From Panacibacter ginsenosidivorans (GTDB taxonomy: Bacteria; Bacteroidota; Bacteroidia; Chitinophagales; Chitinophagaceae): 64,000 nucleotides of DNA. Position 1 is the first letter of the stretch. Each line of letters starts with the position of its first letter. The notes beneath the pieces are model-generated. The model searched no databases, was not told the origin of the DNA, and saw nothing but the letters and a program-made list of their open reading frames with translations. The stretch is taken from the NCBI RefSeq assembly GCF_007971225.1, contig NZ_CP042435.1:4715501-4779500 (forward strand), written 5' to 3'. Both the position numbers and the translations under genes were made by a program. This document shows, piece by piece, positions 25,108 through 34,124 of this stretch.

Positions 25108-26093
25108 GGAGTACTTATCGTTTCATAAGTTTTTTTTCTGTGCATTCTTCCCGCAATAATACTGATGATAAACAATTGCACCGCATGAAACAACATCAGC
25201 GGAAGCAACACCAGTCCTGAATTTGCAGCATTGGCAAATAATACTTTCGACATTACCGAACCATGCACCAAAGATTTTTTTGAACCGCAGAATGTAGCAG
25301 TGATCTTGTCTTCTCTATTAAATTGCAATGCTTTTGTTGTAAGTGTTATAATGCCGTAAACTATAAACAATAATGCTGTTACCATTACCAGTAAAGCCAA
25401 AAGATAAATCGGTTCAAAACCTTTAAATACACCTTCGTAAAAAGATTCACAGAAAGAGCAATACACAATCAATAAAATAACAGACTGATCAAAAAGCTTT
25501 AGTCTTTTCTTATTAGCTTCTGCAAACCTGCCAAATTTTTTATGCAGCAATAAGCCAATTACCACAGGCAGCAATACCTGTAATAATAATTTTCCAATTA
25601 CATGACTAAGATCAATACTGCCGGATTGTTGCTCTAAAAAAAGGCTCATCCAAATGGGTGTAATAAAAACACCCAGTAAACTGGAAATACTTGCATTGAA
25701 TATGGCCGCAGGTATATTGCCCTGAGCAACAGAAACCATAACAACCGATGATGAAACAGTAGAAGGCAAAGCTGCCAAAAAGAAAAAAGGCAACCATACC
25801 TGTTGCAGGAAATCTGTACTAAAAAGCGGTTTCAGTAGAATAATGATAAGAGGAAAAAGGATAAACGTACTCGTATGTATGACGAGATGTAATCTTGTAT
25901 TGGTTAATCCTGCTCTTAATTTTTCAGGGCCTAATTGTAAGCCATATAAAAGAAAGATAACAGATACACCAATGTCCGCGATCTCATCTAAATGAAACGG
26001 GCTTCCTTTAGTACCGGGATATGGAAGAAAATATGCAATGCCAACCACTGTAAGCAATGCGATAATAAAAGGATCAATAAGGCTACGCTTCAT
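25104..26093 (-). CDS. Bile acid:sodium symporter-like transporter (SLC10A7-type)
   Basis: 329 residues with nine or ten membrane helices. DIGVSVIFLLYGLQLGPEKLRAGL, LPSTVSSSVVMVSVAQGNIPAAIFNASISSLLGVFITP and FCGSKKSLVHGSVMSKVLFA are the conserved regions of the YocS/SLC10A7 branch, with the SSVV/N sodium-site motif. The substrate in bacteria is usually an organic anion and is not known here. Monocistronic on the minus strand. Confidence 0.85.
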   Translation of the reverse strand: MKRSLIDPFIIALLTVVGIAYFLPYPGTKGSPFHLDEIADIGVSVIFLLYGLQLGPEKLRAGLTNTRLHLVIHTSTFILFPLIIILLKPLFSTDFLQQVWLPFFFLAALPSTVSSSVVMVSVAQGNIPAAIFNASISSLLGVFITPIWMSLFLEQQSGSIDLSHVIGKLLLQVLLPVVIGLLLHKKFGRFAEANKKRLKLFDQSVILLIVYCSFCESFYEGVFKGFEPIYLLALLVMVTALLFIVYGIITLTTKALQFNREDKITATFCGSKKSLVHGSVMSKVLFANAANSGLVLLPLMLFHAVQLFIISIIAGRMHRKKTYETISTP

Positions 26094-26234
26094 TTACGAT
26101 AGTTATTTAGTGAATAGTATTATTCACATGGAAGCTATTTGAAAATTGCTGCAAGATAATTCACGATAATTACATGCTGCCAACAAACATTTACATGGAG
26201 ATAGCAGCGAATATGTGCTTAGTAGAGAACAGGA

Positions 26235-26292
26235 AGTACAAGTGAGTGACACAACAAAAGCTCAATAGCAGCAATGCAGCTGGCTACATAAA
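26235..26292 (-). repeat. Dispersed ~60-bp repeat, class B, reverse
   Basis: AGTACAAGTGAGTGACACAAC, AAAAGCTCAATAGCAGC, then CAGCTGGCTACATAAA. It ends 4 bp from the stop of the GH5 gene. Confidence 0.9.
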
Positions 26293-26296
26293 TTCT

Positions 26297-27433
26297 CTAA
26301 GCTTTCATCATAAGATCAAGAAATTTTTTATCCAGTTGATGACCATACCAATCAACATAATCAACATCTGTACGTTTAGAATCGAGCACGCCAAAATCGC
26401 CAATAAAATTCCAAACGGCAAAACCAATTTTGTTGGATGAAAGTATGTCCAGTACATCACTGAACCATGCAAGAAAAACATCGTGTGGTGTTTTGTTCCA
26501 GCAACCACATTCGCCGCAATGCACACCCACACCACTTTTGGTAAGATCGACCCATGGCTGGTAATATTTCTCCAGCATTTCGCGACTTAAATATTTATCA
26601 CCAACCTGCCCCGGCCATTTTGGTTCGGGCATATGCTCAGGATCTTTATTTGCCCATGGCGCTTTGTAATGCGAGATAAGCCCGGGATTATAACCACGGC
26701 AACTTTGTGCAATATCAAGATCAGTAATTTCTGTGATAACACTATTACCCACATTGTTGCCGTCTGCAATAACAAGATGATTTGGATTTTCTTTGCGAAT
26801 AGCTTCCGCTGCTGCTTTGGCAACTTTGCGATAAATATCTCCGGGCACAGCACTTGATTTGGAATGCTGATCATTCATGTCTTCACGCATGCTGGGTTCA
26901 TTCACCAGGTCGAAACTTATTTTTTGTGATGATACATTTTTGTAACGCTTTGCCCACATGTTCCAGTGAAAATAAAATGCCTGTTGTGCCGCATCATCTT
27001 TCCATAGATTATATGGTTCATAAAAACCTGCATTAATACAATAGCCTGGCGCACGGTGCAGGTTAAGACTTACATGCATATTGTATTTGTGTGCCATTGC
27101 GACGAGGCTGTCTATTTTATCAACAGCAGCATCATTGATATGATATATTTCTTCCGGCATAATGTTGCGGCTTCTATCGAATGTGAGATAGGAAGGATAA
27201 GCAATAGGAATACGCACAAAATCAAAACCCCAATCATGCATCCATTTAAAATGCTCCTCCTGTGTAAAAAGCTTGTCATCAGCGGGTTTTGGCGAAAAGA
27301 AATCGAGTAAATTGAAACCTTTCCATTTCGGAAGTTTGTTGGTTGTTTGTGCAGGTGATGCGGTTATGTTTTTTGTGAGTGCTAATCCTGCTGCAATTAA
27401 CCCTGTATGTTTTATAAATGTACTGCGTTTCAT
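26297..27433 (-). CDS. Secreted glycoside hydrolase family 5 (cellulase-like)
   Basis: 378 residues with a signal-like N-terminus MKRSTFIKHTGLIAAGLALT. The GH5 barrel has GFDFVRIPIAYPSYL on strand 2, HVSLNLHRAPG on strand 3, FDLVNEPS with the acid/base Glu179, and GVHCGECGCW with the nucleophile Glu308, then AVWNFIGDFGVLDS. Acts outside the cytoplasm on beta-glucan, mannan or a similar polymer; the substrate cannot be read. Divergent from the DUF1080 gene at 27547, with 113 bp between them, so their promoters are close together and possibly co-controlled. Confidence 0.85.
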   Translation of the reverse strand: MKRSTFIKHTGLIAAGLALTKNITASPAQTTNKLPKWKGFNLLDFFSPKPADDKLFTQEEHFKWMHDWGFDFVRIPIAYPSYLTFDRSRNIMPEEIYHINDAAVDKIDSLVAMAHKYNMHVSLNLHRAPGYCINAGFYEPYNLWKDDAAQQAFYFHWNMWAKRYKNVSSQKISFDLVNEPSMREDMNDQHSKSSAVPGDIYRKVAKAAAEAIRKENPNHLVIADGNNVGNSVITEITDLDIAQSCRGYNPGLISHYKAPWANKDPEHMPEPKWPGQVGDKYLSREMLEKYYQPWVDLTKSGVGVHCGECGCWNKTPHDVFLAWFSDVLDILSSNKIGFAVWNFIGDFGVLDSKRTDVDYVDWYGHQLDKKFLDLMMKA

Positions 27434-27546
27434 AATTTGTACTTTTGTATTCCATTCAAATGAATTTTAAAGATAGTGTTATCTATTTGGGTTATCATGA
27501 TGATAGGTTATCTTATCTTGATTCATATTTAATTTAAACTTACAGC

Positions 27547-28380
27547 ATGAAAAAGATAGCTGTTATTTCCGTTCTTATTTTTTGTGGTCTCACCACAACA
27601 TTGAACGCACAAAAAGGTTGGATAAAAATGTTCAACGGGAAAGATCTTAGCGACTGGATCATTAAAATAAAAGATCACCCGTTGAATGAAAATTATGGAA
27701 ACACTTTCCGCGTGGAAAATGGCGTGATGAAAGTTAGTTACGATCAATACAACAATCAATTTAAAGAACAGTTTGGTCATATATTTTATAAGCAAAAATT
27801 TTCTGCTTACCTCTTGTATATTGAATACCGCTTTACCGGCGACCAGATAAAAGACGGGCCTGACTGGGCATACCGCAACAGTGGTGCTATGCTTCATTGC
27901 CAGGATCCAAAAAGTATGATGGTAGAACAGGACTTCCCCATTTCATTAGAGATGCAGCTACTAGGTGGCAATGGAAAAGATGAACGTTCTACCTGCAATC
28001 TTTGCACGCCAGGAACCAATGTTATTTTAGATGGAAAATTTTTTACACCGCATTGTGTAAACTCCACTTCCAAAACATTTCATGGAGATCAATGGGTAGT
28101 AGCGCAGGCACTGGTTTTAGGCGATTCTATCATTAAGCATATAGTAGGATCTGATACAGTGTTAATGTACACAAAACCGCAGTATGATGGAAGAGATAAA
28201 TGGGTGCAAAAAAAAGGGTTTAAAGATGGCGCATTGATAAGTGAAGGATATATTTCCTTACAAAGTGAAAGTCATCCGGTGGAATTCAGGAAAGTTGAAC
28301 TATTTGATCTTTCGCCTTACATGAATGATCCAAAAAAACTGCAGGAAATTTTAATGCAGTTGCAGCAGGTTAGGCATTAA
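27547..28380 (+). CDS. DUF1080 secreted protein, paralogue of the one at 21884
   Basis: 277 residues. Signal peptide MKKIAVISVLIFCGLTTTLNA. The DUF1080 domain fills the rest: MFNGKDLSDWIIKIKDHPLNENYG, YRNSGAMLHCQDP, NLCTPGTNVILDG and GYISLQSESHPVEFRKVEL. These line up closely with the protein at 21884, including the Cys in NLCTPGT, but the C-terminal Cys-containing tail is replaced by a short helix. Probably periplasmic and acting on keto-glycosides; placed next to a GH5 enzyme. Confidence 0.85.
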   Translation: MKKIAVISVLIFCGLTTTLNAQKGWIKMFNGKDLSDWIIKIKDHPLNENYGNTFRVENGVMKVSYDQYNNQFKEQFGHIFYKQKFSAYLLYIEYRFTGDQIKDGPDWAYRNSGAMLHCQDPKSMMVEQDFPISLEMQLLGGNGKDERSTCNLCTPGTNVILDGKFFTPHCVNSTSKTFHGDQWVVAQALVLGDSIIKHIVGSDTVLMYTKPQYDGRDKWVQKKGFKDGALISEGYISLQSESHPVEFRKVELFDLSPYMNDPKKLQEILMQLQQVRH

Positions 28381-28422
28381 AAGCTAATAATGTTTAAAAA
28401 CGACAATAACTGTGGTTTGCCA

Positions 28423-28665
28423 TTAATCACCTGTATGTTGCACATTATGCAATTCAATCAGTTGCCCAACTTCTGATGATAGTTCAGTTTCATGATCTGT
28501 TTGTGTGTCTATCCAGCGGCCAGCCCCTTCATCATCTTCGGTGTGTCGCAAATGCATGTCTCCATCTGGCATATGTACAAGATATTCAGTGTTACCATTA
28601 TTTTTTCCCATTGTTTCTACACTGATCGTTGCTTTATTAAAGCTGATGCTAAATATGTTTTTCAT
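28423..28665 (-). CDS. Small acidic protein of unknown function
   Basis: 80 residues, not recognised. Start MKNIFSISFNKATISVETMG; a strand-rich middle (YLVHMPDGDMHLRHTEDDEGAGRWID) and an acidic C-terminal helix (SSEVGQLIELHNVQ). No signal peptide or membrane segment. Stands alone. Confidence 0.5.
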   Translation of the reverse strand: MKNIFSISFNKATISVETMGKNNGNTEYLVHMPDGDMHLRHTEDDEGAGRWIDTQTDHETELSSEVGQLIELHNVQHTGD

Positions 28666-28733
28666 TCTATAAAGCTACAAACTGGAACATTAAAAACCTG
28701 CATGAAATTTAATACCATTTTTTTGTCGGATAA

Positions 28734-28925
28734 TTTTTTTGAGCCGGCTATTGATCAATAATTAAACTTTTGTTGCGTCGCACTTTTGTACTGTAGAAAA
28801 GCTGGAAGCTATTAGCTGCGGGCCATAAGCAAGAAACTCATAGCCCGCCGCTCAAAGCTCAATTGCACAAGTGTGCGACGCAACAGGTGTTGCTATAATT
28901 TGTGGTGCCTGGTACAAAAAATAAT
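28734..28925. repeat. Head-to-head repeat pair (class A forward, class A reverse)
   Basis: Forward copy 28734-28792 (TTTTTTTGAGCCGGCT arm, core at 28772-28791) and reverse copy 28864-28925 (CACAAGTGTGCGACGCAAC, GGTGCCTGGTACAAAAAA). The 71-bp spacer contains a loose inverted repeat around GCGGGC. Confidence 0.85.
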
Positions 28926-28926
28926 A

Positions 28927-28950
28927 AAGCACTTCAAAACTGAAGTGCTT
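28927..28950 (-). terminator. Terminator of the first GH-like lipoprotein gene
   Basis: AAGCACTTCA and TGAAGTGCTT form the stem with loop AAAC. The same stem sequence is found behind the two paralogous genes. Confidence 0.75.
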
Positions 28951-28974
28951 TTGTAAAATTGGTAAACATATTTT

Positions 28975-30054
28975 TTATTGGGCAATTGCGTTGCGGTAAG
29001 CAATACCATTCGGCTGCAAAGTTATTCCCTGGTGCAGTGCAACGCCTCCGATTCCTCCGCCTCCGCTGCCTGCGTTGGAATAATCTATTGCATAACTTAA
29101 CCCTGCCAGCCTGAATTCGTTAACCTGGCTTGCAATAAGTGAAGAGGTTTTATTGGTCTGGCCAAATTCATTGGTAAGCACATTTTTGCCCGTAGCTTTT
29201 CTAAGATAATCTGCTACTTCTTTTGCTACACCTTTAGCAGAAGTAGATGTGTTCTTGCTTGCATTGTCGCCCATAGGTTCATACCAATGAAAGTTTACAT
29301 AATCCAGTGCCATGTTTTTGTATGCTGCGATCATCTTTTTGCATTTGGTAAGTTTTGCATTAAGATCTGCACTACCGTTGCCCTTAGCTGTTTTTATATA
29401 ACTGCTGCTCATTCCCGACCTGCTTGCAAAATCATCAGCTTTTTTCTGCTGGCCCTGGCTTACATAATCCTGGTACACACAAATAAGCACCATGCCTATA
29501 TGTAATGCACCGTCTGATACTTTTATACCACGGGCTTTACATACATCGATGGCTGCGCGCAGTTCTGTAAAGTAGTTTTCAATTGGCCCTGTATAGTAGC
29601 CTTCATTGGCAGGTTCATTTTCAATTACAGCCACCTCGGGATGATAACTGTCAAGTACATTCGCAAGAGATTTTTTATACTTAACCATATCTGTGGGAAA
29701 AGGGTGAGCCCCACTGCTGGAACTTTTATTATTCAGGTTGAGCAAAACTTTAACTCCTGCATTACTGAAATCTTCTAAAACAGGTGATCTTCCATTGTAA
29801 CCATCCAGGATGATTGAATTTCTGACATAAGAAACACCTAATTCATTTGAAATAGTGATCTTATCATCTGTGTCGGCTTTAGGATCGGCCACCATTACCC
29901 CAAATTTTGTTTGTGCTGTAACAAGCTGGCTTTCTTCTGACACGGATAGAACTCCATTAACATCTGTGTTTTGGTTTGCTGTAATTTCTTTTTTACAACT
30001 AACTGCTGCGCTGATACAACCAAGCACCAGCAAAAAGGATACTGTTTTTTTCAT
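28975..30054 (-). CDS. GH-A-like putative glycosidase lipoprotein, paralogue 1
   Basis: 359 residues with lipoprotein signal ending AAVSC (Cys20). A TIM-barrel glycosidase pattern is visible: VKVLLNLNNK on strand 3, VAVIENEPAN with a candidate acid/base Glu147 on strand 4, LDYVNFHWYEP on strand 6, and NVLTNEFGQ with a candidate nucleophile Glu296 on strand 7. The NEP and NEFG pair is what clan GH-A enzymes use. The family cannot be named and the substrate is unknown. First of three tandem copies; close to copy 2, less close to copy 3. Each has a leader of about 300 bp with shared motifs and its own terminator. Confidence 0.65.
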   Translation of the reverse strand: MKKTVSFLLVLGCISAAVSCKKEITANQNTDVNGVLSVSEESQLVTAQTKFGVMVADPKADTDDKITISNELGVSYVRNSIILDGYNGRSPVLEDFSNAGVKVLLNLNNKSSSSGAHPFPTDMVKYKKSLANVLDSYHPEVAVIENEPANEGYYTGPIENYFTELRAAIDVCKARGIKVSDGALHIGMVLICVYQDYVSQGQQKKADDFASRSGMSSSYIKTAKGNGSADLNAKLTKCKKMIAAYKNMALDYVNFHWYEPMGDNASKNTSTSAKGVAKEVADYLRKATGKNVLTNEFGQTNKTSSLIASQVNEFRLAGLSYAIDYSNAGSGGGGIGGVALHQGITLQPNGIAYRNAIAQ

Positions 30055-30168
30055 TTCTACATTATCGGTTTAATAAATAAATAGCAACTGTTTGCAAGAA
30101 TATACAGGGGTAATTTCTGTTACCCTGCAATTTTTGCATGAGCGACTTTTTTTAAGCCATTAAATAAA

Positions 30169-30344
30169 CCGTAAATATGTGCAGCATTTACGGGGGTTCA
30201 TTTTTGATCTGAATATTACCAATACAGTAATTTTAAAACAGCGTCATTTTAATACAGGTTATATGTACTTAATAGATTTTTGCTGTTAAGCATTTAAAGG
30301 ACGGGGGTTTGAAGACGCAAGAAATTTGCAAAAACAATGCCGTA
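30169..30344 (-). promoter_or_regulatory. Conserved leader module upstream of GH-like paralogue 1
   Basis: Given on the plus strand: CCGTAAAT (30169-30176) and ATTTACGG (30186-30193) form an 8-bp stem with a 9-nt loop and are followed by GGG; TTTAAAGGACGGGGGT (30293-30308); and GCAAAAACAATGCCGTA (30328-30344). The stem ends about 115 bp and the second motif about 240 bp from the start codon. The rest of the 540-bp gap is AT-rich with no gene. Confidence 0.6.
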
Positions 30345-30540
30345 AAGGGATTTTAGGAAGATACATCGGGCAAAAGAATGTCTGTATAAGTCATTTAAAA
30401 TTTGTTATATAAGCAGATGTTTCCACAGATCCAAAAAATATAACAGTGCTTATATATTTATTCAAAGGTAACAGCGGTTAATTTTAATATCATCTGATGA
30501 ATATATTTTATCAAATATTATGTGTAAACAGCCGAATAAA

Positions 30541-30569
30541 AAAAGCACTTCTTATGTGAAGTGCTTTTC
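30541..30569 (-). terminator. Terminator of GH-like paralogue 2
   Basis: AAAAGCACTTC and GAAGTGCTTTT with loop TTATGT. Confidence 0.8.
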
Positions 30570-30594
30570 ATTGATTGATATTTATTGCTAACTA

Positions 30595-31671
30595 TTATTG
30601 CGCTACCTGATTGCGATAAGATACACCATTTGGCTGCAGTGTGGTTCCTTTCTGTAAAGCTTGCGGCTGCATGTTACCGCCACCTGTGCCGGAGTAATCT
30701 ATAGCATAACTAAGTCCTGCTTTTCTAAATTCATCTACCTGGCTTGCAACAAGTGAAGCAGTAGTAATGGTCTGGCCAAACTCATTGGTAAGTACATTTT
30801 TGCCTGTAGCTTTTCGTAAATAATCTGCTACTTCTTTTGCAACACCCGGTGCAGAAGTAGCAGCAGTACTTTTACTTGCATTCAAACCCATTGGCTCATA
30901 CCAGTGGAAATTTACATAATCAAGTGCCATTGTTTGGTATGCTGCGATCATCTTTTTGCATTTGTCTAATTTTGCATTAAGCGTGCTGCTGCCTTTACCT
31001 TTTGCTGTATTTATATAGCTACTGCTCATTCCAGACCTGGTTGCAAAGTCATCAGCTTTAGCCTGTTGGCCCTGGCTCACATAATCCTGGTATACACAAA
31101 TAAGTACCATGCCAATATGCAGGGCACCATCAGATACTTTTATGCCACGTGCCTTACAAACATCAATGGCAGTGCGCAATTCAGTAAAGTAATTTTCAAT
31201 GGGGCCTGTATAATAGCCATCATTGGCTGGCTCATTTTCAATTACGGCTACTTCAGGTTTATACTTGTCAAGTACATTTTCAAGTGATGCCTTGTACTTA
31301 ACCATATCGGTAGGAAAAGGATTTGCACCGCCACTTGCGCTTTTGTTGTTGAGGTTAAGTAATACCTTGAGGCCTGCATTCTGATAATCCTCTATTATGA
31401 CAGATCTTCCCGTGTAGGAATCCAGGCAAATCGAGGTTCTTACACACCCAACACCTAATTCATTTGAGATGGTGATCTTGCCGTCTGTGCTAATGGTTGG
31501 ATCTGCTACCAATACGCCAAATTTTGATGAGTCTGACACAAGCTGGCTGGCGTCTGTTGCAGTTAGTGAAGCACTAACATCTCCAGTTTGTTTAGTTGTA
31601 GTTTCTTTCTTGCAACTCATTACTCCACTGATACAACCAAGTACCAGGATAAAGGATACTGTCTTTTTCAT
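30595..31671 (-). CDS. GH-A-like putative glycosidase lipoprotein, paralogue 2
   Basis: 358 residues, lipoprotein signal ending GVMSC. Nearly the same as copy 1 through the barrel, including VAVIENEPANDGYYTGPIEN and NVLTNEFGQ; the differences gather in the mature N-terminus and the C-terminus (GTGGGNMQPQALQKG in place of the Gly-rich GGGGIGGVALHQG). Both candidate catalytic Glu are kept, so it should be active if copy 1 is. Probably a recent duplicate. Confidence 0.65.
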   Translation of the reverse strand: MKKTVSFILVLGCISGVMSCKKETTTKQTGDVSASLTATDASQLVSDSSKFGVLVADPTISTDGKITISNELGVGCVRTSICLDSYTGRSVIIEDYQNAGLKVLLNLNNKSASGGANPFPTDMVKYKASLENVLDKYKPEVAVIENEPANDGYYTGPIENYFTELRTAIDVCKARGIKVSDGALHIGMVLICVYQDYVSQGQQAKADDFATRSGMSSSYINTAKGKGSSTLNAKLDKCKKMIAAYQTMALDYVNFHWYEPMGLNASKSTAATSAPGVAKEVADYLRKATGKNVLTNEFGQTITTASLVASQVDEFRKAGLSYAIDYSGTGGGNMQPQALQKGTTLQPNGVSYRNQVAQ

Positions 31672-31786
31672 TTTAATATTGGTTTTATTAATAATTACAC
31701 TTAGTTATCTGCATTTGTAATCCTATATTTCAGGCATAACAATTACAGCAGCATATAACTACATGCTTGTTCAACACATTAATAAA

Positions 31787-31970
31787 CCGTAAATATTATA
31801 TGATTTACGGGGGTTTGTTTAACTGCACATTCTAACTGGCTTACCTTTCAATAAGCTTTAGTAAAATGTTTTTAAGATTTACCGTGGTGGATTTTATAGG
31901 CGCTGACTATATAAGCATTTAAAGGACGGGGGTCCGTAGCTAAGAAATAATTTGCAAAAACGGTGCCGTA
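31787..31970 (-). promoter_or_regulatory. Conserved leader module upstream of GH-like paralogue 2
   Basis: CCGTAAAT (31787-31794) with ATTTACGG (31803-31810) plus GGGG; GCATTTAAAGGACGGGGGT (31915-31933); GCAAAAACGGTGCCGTA (31954-31970). Similarity to the leader of paralogue 1 goes on to about 32095, where both have ATAACAGTGCTTATAT. Confidence 0.6.
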
Positions 31971-32114
31971 AGATATTTTTCAAAAGATAAATCAGGTAAA
32001 AGAATGTCTGTAAAAGTCATTTAAAAAAACGTTATATAAGTTTAAACTAATTTTTAATACGGATTAAAATTATAACAGTGCTTATATAATTTAGAGCAAT
32101 GTAATTGATACATA

Positions 32115-32178
32115 ATTTTTTTTGAGCTCAGCTACATAACCATTGGAAACACCTGTTGCGTCGCACTCTTCAAGGTTC
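32115..32178 (+). repeat. Dispersed ~60-bp repeat, class A, forward
   Basis: TTTTTTTTGAGCTCAGCTACA arm, then CTGTTGCGTCGCACTCTTC. The GTAC end is degenerate. It divides the leader of paralogue 2 from the 3' region of paralogue 3. Confidence 0.85.
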
Positions 32179-32273
32179 TGTTGTTTTTTGTGCAATTGAA
32201 GCTTTGGTTATTAAAAACACTTCTTGAACAAAATGCAGAAATGAAAACATAATTGATACTTCATTACTTTCAG

Positions 32274-32395
32274 TATCCGTATAATAGAGTGAACGCAATC
32301 AAAATTTAGTTCATTAGTAAAAGAAAATATCCATATAATTTATTGGTACAAAACAATTTGGTACATTTTACCAGCAATAGAAATATTCGTATAAT
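32274..32395. repeat. Three spaced copies of TATYCRTATAAT
   Basis: TATCCGTATAAT at 32274-32285, TATCCATATAAT at 32328-32339 and TATTCGTATAAT at 32384-32395, 54 and 56 bp apart, in the 3' region of paralogue 3. Meaning unknown. Confidence 0.45.
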
Positions 32396-32410
32396 CTTTA
32401 TTGGGTTAAA

Positions 32411-32443
32411 AGAAAAACACTTCATCTAGAGAAGTGTTTTTTA
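32411..32443 (-). terminator. Terminator of GH-like paralogue 3
   Basis: AAAAACACTTC (32413-32423), loop ATCTAGA, GAAGTGTTTTT (32431-32441). Confidence 0.8.
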
Positions 32444-32466
32444 TAGTGGTTTATCATTAATCGATT

Positions 32467-33510
32467 TTATTGCGACACAGCATCTCTGTATGCAATACCA
32501 TTAGGCAATAAAACTGTGCCATCAGTTAAGGGCAATGAACCAATGCCACCGCCGCTGGTACCGGAAAAATCTATAGCATAAGCAAGGTGTGCGAGTTTGA
32601 ATTCATTTACCTGGCTGGCAACTAATGTTGGTAGCTGGTTAGTTTGTCCAAATTCATTAGTAAGAACTTGCTTTCCCGTTGATTTTATAAGAAAAGCAGC
32701 CACTTCTTTTGCAACGCCTGGCGCCGAAATTGCAGGATCATTATTTTCATTCAATGGCTCATACCAGTGAATATTTACATAGTCAAGGTCCATTTTTTTG
32801 TAAGCTGCAATCATTTTTTTGCACTTGTCTAATTTTGCATTCATGTCTGCACTCCCTTTGCCCTGTGCTGTTCTCAGATAGTTATTGTTTAATGCCCTGC
32901 TTGCAAAATCATCTGCTTTTGCCTGAAGGCCACGGCTGACATAGTCCTGGTAAACAAGTATGCAAACCATTCCGGTATGCAGTGCCCCATCTGCTACTTT
33001 TACGCTATGTGCATGGCAAACCGTAATAGCATTGCTTAATTCCGTGAAGTAATCTTCTATCGGGCTGCTGTAATAGCCGTCATTAGCAGGTTCATTTTCT
33101 ATTACGGCTACTTCAGGTGTATACTTATTTAAAACGCTATCTACTAAAATCCGGTAGTTTACCATATCGGTTGGAAAGGCTGCGGGCTTTTGCGCGCTAT
33201 AATTAAGATTAAGTAATATTTTGAATCCATTGGATTGGTATTTATCCAGCATTGGAGCTTTACCATTATAATATTGAAGAATAACAGCATCTCTTACATA
33301 GCTAACGCCAAGTTCCTGCGCTACGGTAATTCTATCATCTCCTTCCACACTATTTGCTAAAACACCAAACCTGGTGGAAGCTACAACATCATCTGAAGAT
33401 AAAGTACTTGCGATGGTATTTTCATTAATTGCTGGTGCTGCTTCCTTTTTACAGCTTACCACTGCAGCTATCCAAAGAAATACCAGCAAGGTGTGTATAG
33501 TTCTTTTCAT
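32467..33510 (-). CDS. GH-A-like putative glycosidase lipoprotein, paralogue 3
   Basis: 347 residues, lipoprotein signal ending AAVVSC. More diverged than copies 1 and 2 but with the same plan: FKILLNLNYS, VAVIENEPANDGYYSSPIED, LDYVNIHWYEP and QVLTNEFGQ, then GTSGGGIGSLPLTDG near the end. Both candidate catalytic Glu are present. It is likely the oldest branch of the tandem set. All three face the same way and have their own leader and terminator, so dosage or different timing, rather than an operon, seems to be the arrangement. Confidence 0.65.
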   Translation of the reverse strand: MKRTIHTLLVFLWIAAVVSCKKEAAPAINENTIASTLSSDDVVASTRFGVLANSVEGDDRITVAQELGVSYVRDAVILQYYNGKAPMLDKYQSNGFKILLNLNYSAQKPAAFPTDMVNYRILVDSVLNKYTPEVAVIENEPANDGYYSSPIEDYFTELSNAITVCHAHSVKVADGALHTGMVCILVYQDYVSRGLQAKADDFASRALNNNYLRTAQGKGSADMNAKLDKCKKMIAAYKKMDLDYVNIHWYEPLNENNDPAISAPGVAKEVAAFLIKSTGKQVLTNEFGQTNQLPTLVASQVNEFKLAHLAYAIDFSGTSGGGIGSLPLTDGTVLLPNGIAYRDAVSQ

Positions 33511-33619
33511 TTACATTATAGGTTATAGTGTATTAATGCGTAACCACCATACTGCCTGCTATAGGTTATTACACTATACAGCAAGTATGGGCGCTATGCT
33601 TTTACTACATTATTATACA

Positions 33620-33801
33620 CCGTAAATAGCTTTGATTTACGGGGGGATTATAAAATCTTGCATCGTAAGTGATGCAATACAGGTTTGATACCCGCTGATA
33701 AATTTTAAAGATACCTAGTGTTTGATCCACTGGTTAGGCTAACGGAATTTAAAGGACGGGGGTGAGATTTAATCGGAAATATTAGCAAAAACAATGCCGT
33801 A
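33620..33801 (-). promoter_or_regulatory. Conserved leader module upstream of GH-like paralogue 3
   Basis: CCGTAAAT (33620-33627) with ATTTACGG (33635-33642) plus GGGG; AATTTAAAGGACGGGGGT (33746-33763); GCAAAAACAATGCCGTA (33785-33801). Outside these motifs the sequence differs from the other two leaders. Confidence 0.6.
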
Positions 33802-33940
33802 TAGCCCTTTGTGCAAAAGAAATCTGATGAAGAAATAGTTATGCACAATGATTGGTAGAAACATGTGTTAGTATTTCTATTTATAGCATGTATAAATTAT
33901 TCACTAATACTTTTTTTGTTATGATGAATATTGAATAAGG

Positions 33941-34002
33941 CGTACAAGAGTGCGACGCAACAGACGTTTCAGCACAGTGCCAAAGCCCGGGCCATGAAAA
34001 TG
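33941..34002 (-). repeat. Dispersed ~60-bp repeat, class A, reverse
   Basis: CGTACAAGAGTGCGACGCAAC, AGACGTTTCAGC, then AAGCCCGGGCCATGAAAA. In the 614-bp gap between divergent genes; nothing else recognisable in the part up to 34124. Confidence 0.9.
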
Positions 34003-34124
34003 ATTTATAAGAACCTTCATTCTTCCGCATGAGGTAAATCGTAATTTTTACCAACTACAAAAAACATTAATTGCATAACGGTCATTGATTGGAACTGCTT
34101 ATCTTAACGCAAAAATGTTTGCCT

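Noticed and set aside
30055-30594. A riboswitch in the long leader of the GH-like genes
   Set aside because: The conserved parts are one short stem and two linear G-rich motifs, not a known aptamer structure; a protein-binding leader is as likely.
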